Source of the DNA: Aedoeadaptatus acetigenes
Lineage (GTDB): Bacteria; Bacillota; Clostridia; Tissierellales; Peptoniphilaceae
Reading direction: 5' to 3'
DNA length: 64,000 bases
NCBI RefSeq assembly: GCF_025566985.1
Contig: NZ_JAOQJD010000003.1
Span: 1 to 64,000 of the forward strand
Shown: one piece after another, positions 1 through 8,048 of the stretch
How the letters are laid out: each line of letters starts with the position of its first letter
Position numbering within the stretch: position 1 is the stretch's first letter
Notes under the pieces: generated by a model
Seen by the model: the letters and a program-made list of their open reading frames with translations, nothing else
Told to the model about the DNA's origin: nothing
Databases searched by the model: none
Made by a program: the position numbers and the translations under genes

Positions 1-22
1 CAGGATCAAACTCTCAATAAAA
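1..22 (-). rRNA. 16S rRNA gene, 5' end only
   Basis: The minus strand reads AGAGTTTGATCCTG at the window edge, the universal 5' segment of 16S rRNA. The gene runs off the left side, so only the first twenty or so bases are here. The exact mature 5' end is uncertain by a few bases. Strong minus-strand promoters lie upstream at 151-358. Confidence 0.93.
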
Positions 23-150
23 ACTTTGAGTTTGCTTAGCTCGGATCCACTGACTGTGTTCCGCTTTAAGCTTATAGATTGTTATGGTTTAATCTCTTAT
101 ACCATTTAATTAACTTGGTTCAGTGCTGTGTCTTGCGAAACAGCTTATTT

Positions 151-179
151 AGTATATCCCGCAGGGGCTTTTTTGTCAA
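151..179 (-). promoter_or_regulatory. rRNA promoter, proximal
   Basis: On the minus strand a perfect -35 TTGACA (179-174) is followed after 17 bases by TATACT (156-151). It lies about 130 bp before the 16S start and is the nearest strong promoter. Confidence 0.8.
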
Positions 180-284
180 GCACTTTTTAAATCTTTGTAA
201 AAAGTTTTTTTGACGTGCCTCACGTGACAACTTGTATAGTTTACCATGTCGGTAAGCTGTCGTCAAGCACTTTTTAAATCTTTT
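175..284 (-). repeat. Direct repeat in the rRNA promoter region
   Basis: A block of about 23 bases starting GTCAAGCACTTTTTAAATC occurs at 175-197 and again at 262-284, 87 bp apart. Each copy spans a -35 element and the A/T-rich DNA upstream of it, so it looks like a duplicated promoter plus UP-element unit. Confidence 0.7.
238..266 (-). promoter_or_regulatory. possible middle rRNA promoter
   Basis: The minus strand carries TTGACG (266-261), a 17-base spacer and TAAACT (243-238). It is weaker than its two neighbours. The same A/T-rich block precedes it as precedes the proximal promoter, which suggests a duplicated promoter unit. Confidence 0.45.
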
Positions 285-329
285 TTATTTAGACCGTGCT
301 TGACCCGCCATCGATTTGATGACTTTGCT

Positions 330-358
330 ATTATACTAACTCTCCCGCCCCGTGTCAA
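330..358 (-). promoter_or_regulatory. rRNA promoter, distal, full consensus
   Basis: The minus strand has a fully consensus sigma-A promoter: TTGACA (358-353), 17-base spacer, TATAAT (335-330). Such a promoter fits rRNA transcription. Confidence 0.85.
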
Positions 359-399
359 GACGTAGTTATCATTCTTTTAGATTTTTGTAAAAGGATTCT

Positions 400-669
400 T
401 CAGACCATGCGCATGGCGTAGACATCGTCTTCCTTCATTTTCTTGTCAACGTAGGAGCAGTCTGCACGCACGCGAAGATCGTGATCGACGACGTAATTGA
501 TGAATGCTTCGAACAGGGCACCGGCTACGCCTTGCCCCCGCACGGCTTCGGTAGTTTCCGTGTGGTAAGCCTGTACGGTTTTGCCGTCGATGAACCGGTA
601 ATCCAATACGGCGTCCGGCGAATTTACATCGCCTACATAGAATCGTCCGTCGGTATGTTTAATCTTCAT
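400..669 (-). CDS. Small GNAT-family N-acetyltransferase (YjdJ/COG2388 type)
   Basis: This 89-residue protein has the short single-domain GNAT layout: strands with DGRFYVGD near the N terminus, then the acetyl-CoA loop TEAVRGQGVAGALFEAF at about residues 40-56, whose R44-G-Q-G-V-A matches the Q/RxxGxG/A pyrophosphate-binding motif. The family length is about 90-100 residues, so it appears complete. The ATG at 669 is chosen because AGGAAG lies just upstream; an in-frame ATG 90 bases earlier would add 30 residues unlike the family and overlap the terminator of the previous gene. The acceptor substrate is unknown. It follows the LCP gene on the same strand after a terminator. Confidence 0.75.
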   Translation of the reverse strand: MKIKHTDGRFYVGDVNSPDAVLDYRFIDGKTVQAYHTETTEAVRGQGVAGALFEAFINYVVDHDLRVRADCSYVDKKMKEDDVYAMRMV

Positions 670-726
670 GGAATCTTCCTTTCTTATCCATTTGCTTACG
701 CTGTTTTTACCTTTATACCCGCCCAT

Positions 727-756
727 GAAAAAAGTCCCCGACGAAGCGAGAACTTT
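727..756 (-). terminator. Terminator after the LCP gene
   Basis: Ten-base-pair stem with two G-U pairs (756-747 with 740-731), loop CTTCGT, then a T run on the minus strand. It sits 12 bp after the LCP stop codon. Confidence 0.65.
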
Positions 757-767
757 CATTGTCTTTC

Positions 768-1802
768 TTATTCGTTTGTCGATTCACCCGTATCGGCTGC
801 GTCGGAATTTTCTTGATTTGCTTTCTTTTGCTCTTGGATTTCATCGTAGTAGCCGATCTTGCCTTCAGCAAAGCGGCGCACTTGCTCTCTGGCCGACGCC
901 TGATCGACGATGTAGTAATCAATGCTTCCGATCCGCTTGTTCTCTCCGACCAAGGTATCGGTTTGGATGTTTTCCCTGTCCATATCCAGGCCCATTTTCG
1001 CCAGGTAGGCGATTTGTCCGTAGGTCAGATTTGTCTCGATATTGTCTAAAGCGATGTCGATGAGCTCGGGAATTTTCAAGATCATCATGGGCCGCTTCAG
1101 TTTGTCGAAGAGCTGCATGATAAATCGCTGTTGCACTTGGATCCGGTCGATGTCTTGATCTTCATAGATCTTGCGTATACGCAAGTAGCGCACCGCATCG
1201 GCGCCATCAAGCTTTTGCTTGCCTTTTTTAAAGTCGATGTGCAGATTTGGCACCACGTAAGTATCTTCGTAGCTGTAATCAAAGGGGATATCCACATCGA
1301 TGCCGCCCACGGCATCCACCAGGCGTTCCACGGCGTTGTAGTCCACGGTGGCGTAGTAGTCGATCTTCACGTCGAGGAAGTTTTCCACCGTCTCTTCCGC
1401 CAACTTTTCTCCGCCGTAGGCGTAGGCGTGGCCCAACTTGGTCTTTCCTTGGTGGCCTTCGATGTCGACATACGTATCTCGAGGCAAGGAAAGGAGTTGT
1501 GCCCGCTTGGTCACCGGATCGATGGTAACGAGCATGACCACGTCACTGCGCGTGGGATTGCCCTCCTCGGTCATGTCCGTCGTCGCCGTCTTGTCGATGC
1601 CGAAAAGCAAAATATGGAGCGGGTCGTCGCCGGTAAAGGGATTTGTCGTATCTAATTTATTTATTCTTTTCGTCGCCTCTTCCCGCGACAATTCGTGGCT
1701 TCTTTTTGTGATCGGTCGATCGACCAATTCATAGCCCAGCACCAAGGCCCCGGACAAGGCGGCGATTAAAAGCGCCGCCACGATGATTTTCAGTACTTTC
1801 AT
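768..1802 (-). CDS. LytR-CpsA-Psr (LCP) family cell-wall glycopolymer ligase
   Basis: The 344-residue protein begins with a short cytoplasmic tail and one membrane segment (about residues 5-25), then an extracellular LCP domain from about residue 62 (HILLFGIDK). The polyprenyl-phosphate site is visible: R85 and D87 in TRSDVVM, R108 and D109 in LSLPRDTYV. LCP proteins move teichoic-acid or capsule-type polymers from undecaprenyl carriers onto peptidoglycan. Here the acceptor could be the secondary wall polymer that SLH proteins bind, which would suit the SLH proteins further along, but that is inference. The ATG at 1802 follows AGAGGTG. It is a single-gene unit between its own promoter (1829-1857) and a terminator (727-756). 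Confidence 0.92.
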   Translation of the reverse strand: MKVLKIIVAALLIAALSGALVLGYELVDRPITKRSHELSREEATKRINKLDTTNPFTGDDPLHILLFGIDKTATTDMTEEGNPTRSDVVMLVTIDPVTKRAQLLSLPRDTYVDIEGHQGKTKLGHAYAYGGEKLAEETVENFLDVKIDYYATVDYNAVERLVDAVGGIDVDIPFDYSYEDTYVVPNLHIDFKKGKQKLDGADAVRYLRIRKIYEDQDIDRIQVQQRFIMQLFDKLKRPMMILKIPELIDIALDNIETNLTYGQIAYLAKMGLDMDRENIQTDTLVGENKRIGSIDYYIVDQASAREQVRRFAEGKIGYYDEIQEQKKANQENSDAADTGESTNE

Positions 1803-1828
1803 TTAACACCTCTTTTTAGTCTTTTACT

Positions 1829-1857
1829 ATCTTACCGAAACAGAAAGGTCTTGGCAA
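1829..1857 (-). promoter_or_regulatory. Promoter of the LCP gene
   Basis: Minus strand: TTGCCA (1857-1852), 17-base spacer, TAAGAT (1834-1829), about 25 bp before the start codon. Confidence 0.55.
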
Positions 1858-1987
1858 TATGGGATGATGCAGTTTTTTTCTTCGTTTTGCTTTCACACAT
1901 TTGTTTCTATTCATTGTTCCGAGATACTCACATAGTGGACGTGGCGATCCATTTTTGTCTTGCTATAATTATATCTTCGCGATTCTT

Positions 1988-2017
1988 TCCGGGGGAGGGA
2001 AAAAGGGCGTTGCGATT
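1988..2017 (+). repeat. Left arm of an inverted repeat flanking the IS3 element
   Basis: A 30-base sequence beginning TCCGGGGGAGGGAAAAAG lies 17 bp outside the left end of the IS. Its reverse complement lies outside the right end at 3372-3400 with only one base inserted or deleted. Confidence 0.8.
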
Positions 2018-2085
2018 GGATAGGTTACAATAATTAGGACAGTTTTCTTAAGGTGTGGTATCTTATGATCAACAAGGAGGATCAA

Positions 2086-2397
2086 ATGGATAAAGCACCT
2101 AGAAAAAGAAGAGTCTTCTCAGACGAGTTCAAGCAGCACGTGGTGGACCTATACGAGGAAGGCATGAGTCGGCAAGAGATCATTCAGAAATATTCGTTAA
2201 CCCCTTCAGCTTTTGACCGCTGGGTTAGTCAATTCCGCACCACCGGGACCTTCAAAGAGACGGTTTCGTTGAGTGAATCGGATCAGGAAAAGATTGCCTT
2301 GCGTAAAGAGATTCAACGACTCAAGATGGAGAATGATATTTTAAAGCAGGCCGCGCTGATACTTGCGGAGAAAAACGATACGTCATCGATCGTTTGA
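2086..2397 (+). CDS. IS3-family transposase OrfA (helix-turn-helix subunit)
   Basis: The 103-residue protein has the IS3 OrfA layout: a helix-turn-helix (about residues 8-50, RRVFSDEFKQHVVDLYEEG to SAFDRWVSQ) that binds the element ends, then a leucine-zipper-like coiled coil (about 65-95, KEIQRLKMENDILKQAALIL). The ATG at 2086 is chosen because AAGGAGG lies 8 bp upstream; the frame is open to 2053 without a second ribosome site. It overlaps orfB in the next frame, and an A-rich stretch near 2371 could allow -1 slippage to make the OrfAB fusion transposase, as is usual in IS3 elements. The slippage is inferred. Confidence 0.88.
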   Translation: MDKAPRKRRVFSDEFKQHVVDLYEEGMSRQEIIQKYSLTPSAFDRWVSQFRTTGTFKETVSLSESDQEKIALRKEIQRLKMENDILKQAALILAEKNDTSSIV

Positions 2398-3239
2398 AGC
2401 ACAAATACCCGGTATCAGCGCTTTGCAGAGTGTTAGGAATCAGCCGTTCCGCTTACTATTACCGGCCGAAGCCTCTTACCGATGAGGCCATCGAGCTGGA
2501 GATCAAGGTTCGCTCCATCTTTCGCGCAAGTCATAACGTCTATGGCGCGCGCAGGATAAAAAGTAAGTTAGAAGCAGAAAACATCGTCGCCTCTAGGCGA
2601 CGAATTCGCGCCATCATGAAGAAACTTCACTTGGTATCCGTCTACACCAAAGCAAAATACAGACACCACCCGACCAGGAAAAACGAAGAGAAAGTACGCA
2701 ACGTTCTCAACCGAGAATTTAGTCATCGTAAACCGCTGGAGGTCATCGTTTCCGACCTGACCTATGTTCGCATCAATCAGAGATGGGCCTACGTTTGTGC
2801 CATTACTGATCTTTTCAATCGCGAAGTCATCGGCTACTCCTGCGGCCTTCGTCGCGATGCTGCCCTTATTCAGGAAGCATTTAACACCATTCCCTACCCC
2901 CTCGACGCTGTCCAATACTTTCACACCGATCGAGGCAAAGAATTCGACAACAACACCATTTGTGCCATCTTAAAAGCAAACGGCATCAAACGATCCCTAA
3001 GCCGACCTGGCAATCCATACGACAACGCCGCGGCAGAAAACATATTTAAAAGTTTCAAAACCGAGTTTTTAGAGAGAGAAACCTTTCAAAGCCTTAACGA
3101 GTTAAGAGAAAAACTCAGCGACTATGTGCAGTGGTGGAACAACGACCGAGTGCACACAAGCCTTGAAAACATGACCCCGCTCGCATACAGGACAAAGAAA
3201 GCAGTGGAAGACAAAGACCGTTTACAGTTGACACCTTAA
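2394..3239 (+). CDS. IS3-family transposase OrfB (DDE integrase domain)
   Basis: The 281-residue frame carries an HTH_21-type region (YPVSALCRVLGISRSAYYYR) and an rve integrase core. The catalytic triad is visible: D in VSDLTYVRI, D in HTDRGKEFDN, and E in NAAAENIFKSFKTE, with the usual K/R downstream. The C terminus has the typical WWNNDRVHTSLENMTPLAY block. The frame opens at a TTG at 2394, so translation probably depends on frameshifting from orfA rather than on this start. The stop codon lies inside the right inverted repeat. No internal stops or truncation are seen, so the element may be active. Confidence 0.9.
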   Translation: MKHKYPVSALCRVLGISRSAYYYRPKPLTDEAIELEIKVRSIFRASHNVYGARRIKSKLEAENIVASRRRIRAIMKKLHLVSVYTKAKYRHHPTRKNEEKVRNVLNREFSHRKPLEVIVSDLTYVRINQRWAYVCAITDLFNREVIGYSCGLRRDAALIQEAFNTIPYPLDAVQYFHTDRGKEFDNNTICAILKANGIKRSLSRPGNPYDNAAAENIFKSFKTEFLERETFQSLNELREKLSDYVQWWNNDRVHTSLENMTPLAYRTKKAVEDKDRLQLTP

Positions 3240-3281
3240 GAAAAGTGTCCAAAAAAGTGTTGCCATTCCACAACTATACAT

Positions 3282-3358
3282 CCGTTTCGTGAAGGCTTCG
3301 CCTCCTCGAAACGGTGTAAGACTGCATCTGACCTTCCTACGACTCGCTTCGCTCGTCG
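3282..3358. repeat. Hairpin cluster (REP-like) beside the IS3 element
   Basis: The stretch 3253-3532 holds no gene. It contains nested dyads: CCGTTTCG (3282-3289) pairing with CGAAACGG (3307-3314) around an inner AGGC/GCCT arm, then CGAC (3340-3343) with GTCG (3355-3358) around a TCGCTTCGCTC core. No T run follows, so these do not look like simple terminators. They could be a REP-like or MITE-like repeat. Confidence 0.45.
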
Positions 3359-3371
3359 GGATAGGTCATGA

Positions 3372-3400
3372 AATCGCAACGCCTTTTTCCCTCCCCCGGA
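3372..3400 (-). repeat. Right arm of the inverted repeat flanking the IS3 element
   Basis: The reverse complement of this segment matches 1988-2017 over its whole length except one extra G in the left copy. The two arms enclose the IS and the hairpin cluster, about 1.4 kb in all. Confidence 0.8.
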
Positions 3401-3532
3401 AGTATCGGTTGAAGTAAAGGTGTGAATTAAAAAATGGTTTTGCTTGTCTCGTCTATCCGTTTTCATAAGAATGAAGACTTACTTAAAAAAAGAGTCCGTG
3501 GTCTGTTCCCTTTGGAGAAATATGTATTTTTA

Positions 3533-3570
3533 AATAGAGAAAGGACGTGTTTCCACGTCCTTTCTCTATT
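3533..3570 (-). terminator. Terminator of the str operon (after tuf)
   Basis: A perfect 17-bp stem (3533-3549 with 3554-3570) around TTTC, 14 bp past the tuf stop. The tail on the minus strand is A/T-rich (TTTAAAAA), while the plus-strand side has a stronger T run, so it may also stop transcription coming from the IS side. Confidence 0.8.
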
Positions 3571-3584
3571 TGTTTGTTTTTTTG

Positions 3585-4778
3585 TTATTCTACAATCTTG
3601 GATACGACCCCGGAGGCGACGGTGCGGCCGCCTTCTCTGATGGCGAAGCGTAATCCTTCGTCCATGGCGACGGGGGTGATGAGTTCGACTTTGAAGGTGG
3701 CGTTGTCGCCGGGCATGACCATTTCGACACCGTCTGCTAAGGTGATGTCGCCGGTTACGTCGGTGGTTCTGAAGTAGAATTGGGGACGGTAGCCGTTAAA
3801 GAACGGGGTGTGGCGTCCGCCTTCTTCTTTGCTCAGGACGTAGACTTCGGCTTCGAATTTGGTGTGGGGATGGATGCTGCCGGGTTCTGCCAGTACTTGG
3901 CCGCGTTCGATTTCGTCTCTTTGAACGCCGCGGAGCAGAAGGCCGACGTTGTCGCCTGCTTCGGCTTGGTCGAGTTGTTTTCTGAACATTTCGACGCCGG
4001 TGACGACGACGGTTCTTTTTTCGGTGGTTAAGCCGACGATTTCGACGTTGTCGTTGACTTTGATGGTGCCGCGTTCAACACGACCGGTGGCGACGGTGCC
4101 GCGGCCGGTGATGGAGAAGATGTCTTCGACGGGCATGAGGAAGGGGTGATCGATGTCGCGGATGGGATCGTCGATCCATTCGTCGACGGTGTCCATGAGG
4201 GCGACGATTTTGTCTCCCCATTCTCCGTCGGGATCTTCCAATGCTTTTAAGGCGCTGCCCACGGTGATGGGGGTGTTGTCGCCGTCGAATTCGTATTCGC
4301 TTAAGAGATCTCTGACTTCCATTTCGACGAGTTCGATGAGTTCGTCGTCATCGACTTGGTCTTGTTTGTTTAAGAAGACGACGATTTTGGGGACGCCGAC
4401 TTGGCGGGCCAAGAGGATGTGTTCGCGGGTTTGGGGCATGGGGCCGTCTGCCGCACTTACAACGAGGATGGCGCCGTCCATTTGGGCTGCGCCGGTGATC
4501 ATGTTTTTAACGTAGTCGGCGTGGCCGGGGCAGTCGACGTGGGCGTAGTGGCGTTTTTCGGTCTCGTATTCGACGTGGGACGTGGAGATGGTGATGCCGC
4601 GTTCTCTTTCTTCGGGGGCTTTGTCGATGTTTGCGTAGTCGACGAATTCGCCGGAGCCGAAGCGTTTGTTTAATACGAGGGTGATTGCCGCCGTAAGGGT
4701 GGTCTTGCCGTGGTCGACGTGGCCGATGGTGCCGACGTTGACGTGGGGTTTGTTTCTTTCAAATTTTCCTTTTGCCAT
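3585..4778 (-). CDS. tuf: Elongation factor Tu
   Basis: The 397-residue product matches EF-Tu along its whole length. It delivers aminoacyl-tRNA to the ribosome as a GTP complex. The P-loop GHVDHGKT (residues 19-26), DCPGHADY, the specificity motif NKQD, and the C-terminal beta-barrel domains with GRHTPF are all present. The ATG at 4778 follows AAAGGAGG. It is the last gene of rpsL-rpsG-fusA-tuf, 29 bp after fusA, and ends at a strong hairpin. No second tuf copy is in the window. Confidence 0.99.
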   Translation of the reverse strand: MAKGKFERNKPHVNVGTIGHVDHGKTTLTAAITLVLNKRFGSGEFVDYANIDKAPEERERGITISTSHVEYETEKRHYAHVDCPGHADYVKNMITGAAQMDGAILVVSAADGPMPQTREHILLARQVGVPKIVVFLNKQDQVDDDELIELVEMEVRDLLSEYEFDGDNTPITVGSALKALEDPDGEWGDKIVALMDTVDEWIDDPIRDIDHPFLMPVEDIFSITGRGTVATGRVERGTIKVNDNVEIVGLTTEKRTVVVTGVEMFRKQLDQAEAGDNVGLLLRGVQRDEIERGQVLAEPGSIHPHTKFEAEVYVLSKEEGGRHTPFFNGYRPQFYFRTTDVTGDITLADGVEMVMPGDNATFKVELITPVAMDEGLRFAIREGGRTVASGVVSKIVE

Positions 4779-4807
4779 TGTATATCCTCCTTTAATTTGG
4801 ATTTGAC

Positions 4808-6883
4808 TTATTTATTTTTGCCGTTGAGTACTTCTTCGGACACGTTCTTGGGAACTTGTTCGTAGTGGTCGAATTGCATGGAGTAGTTTGCGCGGCCTTG
4901 GGTGTTGGAACGCAAGCTGGTTGCGTAGCCGAACATTTCAGCCAAGGGGACGTAGCAGGTGACGATTTGCGCACCGGCTACCAATTCCATCCCTTCCATA
5001 CGGCCACGGCGGGAGTTAATGTCGCCGATAACATCGCCCATGTACTCTTCGGGAGTTACGATTTCGACTTTCATGACCGGTTCGAGCAGTACGGGATTGG
5101 CCTTGGATAAGGCATCGCGCAATGCCATGGAGCCGGCGATCTTAAATGCCATTTCCGAAGAGTCGACATCGTGGAAGGAGCCGTCGTAGAGGCTGACTTT
5201 GACATCGAGAACTTCGTAGCCGCCGAGAACACCGTTTTGCATGGCTTCTTCGATCCCTTGTTGGGTGGGTCCGATAAATTCCTTGGGAATGGCGCCACCA
5301 ACGATGTTGTTTTCGAATTCAAAGCCTTTGCCCGCTTCGAGGGGTTCGACTTTGATCTTGGCGTGACCGTATTGACCGCGACCACCGGATTGACGAACGA
5401 ATTTGCCTTCGCCGTCGGCGGATCCGAGGATGCCTTCGCGGTAGGATACTTTCGGGTTACCGATGTTTGCTTCAACTTTAAATTCGCGGAGCAGACGGTC
5501 GACGATAATATCCAAGTGCAATTCGCCCATGCCGGCGATGATGGTTTGACCGGTTTCTTCGTCGGTGTAGGTTCTGAAGGTCGGGTCTTCTTCGGCGAGT
5601 TTTTGCAGACCGATGGACATTTTGTCTTGAGACGCCTTGGTCTTCGGTTCGATGGCGACGGAGATAACGGGTTCCGGGAATTCCATGTTTTCCAAAATGA
5701 TAAGATCATCTTCGGAACAGAGGGTGTCCCCGGTGGATGTATCTTTTAAACCGACGGCAGCGGCGATTTCACCGGCATAGATTTCTTCGACTTCTTCACG
5801 CTTGTTGGCGTGCATCAAAAGGATACGACCGACGCGTTCTCTCTTGCCCTTGCTGGAGTTGTAGACGTAGCTTCCGGCCTTTAATGTACCGGAGTAGACG
5901 CGGAAGTAGGAAAGTTTCCCTACATAGGGGTCGGTAACGATCTTAAATGCCAATGCGGAGAAGGGTTCGTCGTCGCTTGCGTGACGATCTTCTTCTTCGT
6001 CCGTATCGGGATCCACGCCGACAATGGCGGGAATGTCTACCGGCGAGGGCAGGTAGTCGATAATGGCATCGAGTAAGAGTTGTACCCCTTTGTTTTTGTA
6101 AGAGGAACCGCAGGTGACGGGCGTCATGGCCACGTCCAGGGTTCCCTTACGGATGGCGCGTTTAATGGCTTCTTGGGTGACTTCTTCGCCTTCCAAATAG
6201 GCCATCATTAAGTCTTCGTCGAATTCGGAGACTTTTTCGATCATGTTTTCGCGCCATTCTTCGGCTTGTGCCTTGTATTCTTCGGGCACTTCCGTGATTT
6301 CAATTTCGGTACCCATGTCATCTTTGTAGATTTCAGCTTCCATGGTGACCAAGTCGATCATGCCGATGAAGCTTTCTTCGGCGCCCATGGGAATTTGAAT
6401 CGGGACGGGATTACCGTGTAATTTGTCTTCGATGGTTTTTACCGAACGGAAGAAGTCGGCACCGGTAACGTCCATTTTGTTAATGTGCGCGATTCTGGGA
6501 ACGTGGTAGCGGTCAGCTTGGCGCCAAACCGTTTCCGATTGCGGTTCGACCCCGCTCTTCGCATCGAAGAGGGAAACGGCACCGTCGAGGACGCGAAGGG
6601 AACGTTCAACTTCTACGGTGAAGTCGACGTGGCCCGGTGTGTCGATGATGTTCAGGCGATAGCCTTTCCAGTGCGCGGTGGTAGCAGCGGAAGTGATCGT
6701 GATCCCACGTTCTTGCTCTTGCTCCATCCAGTCCATTTGGGCGCCACCGTCGTGGGTTTCCCCGATCTTGTGGATCCGACCGGTGTAATACAGAATCCGT
6801 TCGGTCGTCGTCGTTTTACCGGCGTCGATGTGCGCCATAATTCCGATATTGCGTACTTTATTAAGCGGCACTTCTCTAGCCAC
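4808..6883 (-). CDS. fusA: Elongation factor G
   Basis: The 691-residue GTPase drives ribosomal translocation. The P-loop AHIDAGKTTTTERIL is at about residues 17-31, followed by the DTPGHVDF switch and NKMD motif, then domains II-V ending in the usual GYATSLRSNTQGRA block. The start is a GTG at 6883 with GAAAGGGG upstream. It lies 15 bp after rpsG and 29 bp before tuf, as expected for the str operon. Confidence 0.99.
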   Translation of the reverse strand: MAREVPLNKVRNIGIMAHIDAGKTTTTERILYYTGRIHKIGETHDGGAQMDWMEQEQERGITITSAATTAHWKGYRLNIIDTPGHVDFTVEVERSLRVLDGAVSLFDAKSGVEPQSETVWRQADRYHVPRIAHINKMDVTGADFFRSVKTIEDKLHGNPVPIQIPMGAEESFIGMIDLVTMEAEIYKDDMGTEIEITEVPEEYKAQAEEWRENMIEKVSEFDEDLMMAYLEGEEVTQEAIKRAIRKGTLDVAMTPVTCGSSYKNKGVQLLLDAIIDYLPSPVDIPAIVGVDPDTDEEEDRHASDDEPFSALAFKIVTDPYVGKLSYFRVYSGTLKAGSYVYNSSKGKRERVGRILLMHANKREEVEEIYAGEIAAAVGLKDTSTGDTLCSEDDLIILENMEFPEPVISVAIEPKTKASQDKMSIGLQKLAEEDPTFRTYTDEETGQTIIAGMGELHLDIIVDRLLREFKVEANIGNPKVSYREGILGSADGEGKFVRQSGGRGQYGHAKIKVEPLEAGKGFEFENNIVGGAIPKEFIGPTQQGIEEAMQNGVLGGYEVLDVKVSLYDGSFHDVDSSEMAFKIAGSMALRDALSKANPVLLEPVMKVEIVTPEEYMGDVIGDINSRRGRMEGMELVAGAQIVTCYVPLAEMFGYATSLRSNTQGRANYSMQFDHYEQVPKNVSEEVLNGKNK

Positions 6884-6898
6884 GTAATTTCCCCTTTC

Positions 6899-7369
6899 TT
6901 ACCATCTGAAATGAGCAAAAGCTTTGTTTGCTTCTGCCGCACGATGCATTTCGTCCTTACGCTTCACTGCGCCGCCCAGGTCGTTGGATGCATCCAAAAT
7001 TTCTTTGGATAAGCGTTCGACCATGGTTTTTTCACCGCGCTCTCTGGCGTAACGAACGATCCAGCGAAGGCCCAAGGTTTGACGTCTTTCGGGACGCACT
7101 TCCAAGGGGACTTGATAGTTGGCACCGCCGATACGGCGTGCTTTGACTTCCAAAACCGGCATGGCATTGTTTAATGCTTTGTAGAATACTTCTAAGGGAT
7201 CCTCACCGGTTGCTTCTTTTACGGCATCCAGTGCGCCGTAGACGATTCGTTGGGCCGTGCCCCGTTTGCCGTCTAACATGACGTTGTTGATTAATTTGGT
7301 AATGACAACGTCGCCGTATACGGGATCGGGCATGACCTCTCTTTTAGGAATATGTCCTTTTCTTGGCAT
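6899..7369 (-). CDS. rpsG: 30S ribosomal protein S7
   Basis: The 156-residue protein is full length for S7 (PRKGHIPKREVMPDPVYG start, RWIVRYARERGEKTMVERLS core, HRAEANKAFAHFRW-type end). S7 binds the 3' domain of 16S rRNA and starts assembly of the small-subunit head. The ATG at 7369 has AAGGAGGG upstream. It sits between rpsL (96 bp before) and fusA (15 bp after). Confidence 0.99.
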   Translation of the reverse strand: MPRKGHIPKREVMPDPVYGDVVITKLINNVMLDGKRGTAQRIVYGALDAVKEATGEDPLEVFYKALNNAMPVLEVKARRIGGANYQVPLEVRPERRQTLGLRWIVRYARERGEKTMVERLSKEILDASNDLGGAVKRKDEMHRAAEANKAFAHFRW

Positions 7370-7465
7370 TCTCTTCCCTCCTTAACTATTTGGTTGAGAA
7401 AAATCAACGGTACTCGACAGATGTCGTGTGCCAAGAGCATCTATTGAAAAGATTGTGCTCTTTGA

Positions 7466-7882
7466 TTAGTTACTTTTCGGTTTCTTTGCACCATATTTGG
7501 AACGCGCTTGTCTTCTTCCGTCGACGCCTGCCGTATCCAAGGTTCCCCGAACGACGTGGTAACGCACACCGGGAAGGTCCTTAACACGACCGCCGCGAAC
7601 TAAGACGACACTGTGTTCTTGCAAGTTATGGCCAATTCCGGGAATGTATGCCATGACTTCGTAGCCGTTGGAAAGACGAACACGGGCAACTTTACGGAGC
7701 GCGGAGTTCGGTTTCTTCGGCGTTACAGTACGAACCGCGACGCAAACGCCTCTTTTTTGAGGGGAGTTAACGACGGTTTGTTCTTTTTGTAAGGAATCGT
7801 AGTTGAATCCCAAAGCCGGCGATTTCGACTTCGTTTCGGATCTCTTTCTACCCTTCTTTACAAGTTGGTTAATTGTAGGCAC
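7466..7882 (-). CDS. rpsL: 30S ribosomal protein S12
   Basis: The 138-residue protein carries the S12 signature (TPKKPNSALRKVARVRLSNG) and the decoding-site loop VRGGRVKDLPGVRYH. The lysine of the TPKKPNSA segment linked to streptomycin response is the wild-type K. The start is a GTG at 7882 behind AAAGGAGGT. It is the first gene of the str operon, about 115 bp downstream of a promoter, with a terminator-like hairpin in the leader. Confidence 0.99.
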   Translation of the reverse strand: MPTINQLVKKGRKRSETKSKSPALGFNYDSLQKEQTVVNSPQKRGVCVAVRTVTPKKPNSALRKVARVRLSNGYEVMAYIPGIGHNLQEHSVVLVRGGRVKDLPGVRYHVVRGTLDTAGVDGRRQARSKYGAKKPKSN

Positions 7883-7940
7883 TTAGTGCACCTCCTTTAA
7901 TTATTGTGTAGTTCTTACAGCACAAATCGATTTTCAATCA

Positions 7941-7968
7941 TGAAAAACTACCCGTAGAGCGGGTAGTT
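7941..7968 (-). terminator. Terminator-like hairpin in the rpsL leader
   Basis: Minus strand: AACTACCC, loop GCTCTAC, GGGTAGTT, then TTTTCAT. It has the form of an intrinsic terminator but lies downstream of the promoter at 7996-8024 and 60 bp before rpsL. It could be an attenuator, or the stop for read-through from bioY. Confidence 0.65.
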
Positions 7969-7995
7969 CCTGATGCGTTCGATTTACACTTCGCT

Positions 7996-8024
7996 AGTGT
8001 ACCATCTTTTCGTTCAATTTTCAA
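7996..8024 (-). promoter_or_regulatory. Promoter of the str operon
   Basis: Minus strand: TTGAAA (8024-8019), 17-base spacer, TACACT (8001-7996). It lies just after the bioY stop codon. Confidence 0.6.
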
Positions 8025-8048
8025 GCATTTTGCGGGATTTATCCCCCT

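Larger units (their letters stand above)
2035..3252 (+). mobile_element. IS3-family insertion sequence
   Basis: About 1.2 kb bounded by imperfect inverted repeats: 2035-2056 (TAGGACAG then TTTTCTTAAGGTGT) and the reverse complement of 3231-3252 (TTGGACAC then the same 14 bases), 20 of 22 matching. It contains overlapping orfA and orfB with the IS3 DDE catalytic signature. No clear short target duplication is visible, so the exact ends could differ by one or two bases. Both reading frames look intact. Confidence 0.88.

Noticed and set aside
668..1063. Plus-strand frames within and before the LCP gene
   Set aside because: They overlap the LCP gene antisense and show no family features or ribosome sites.
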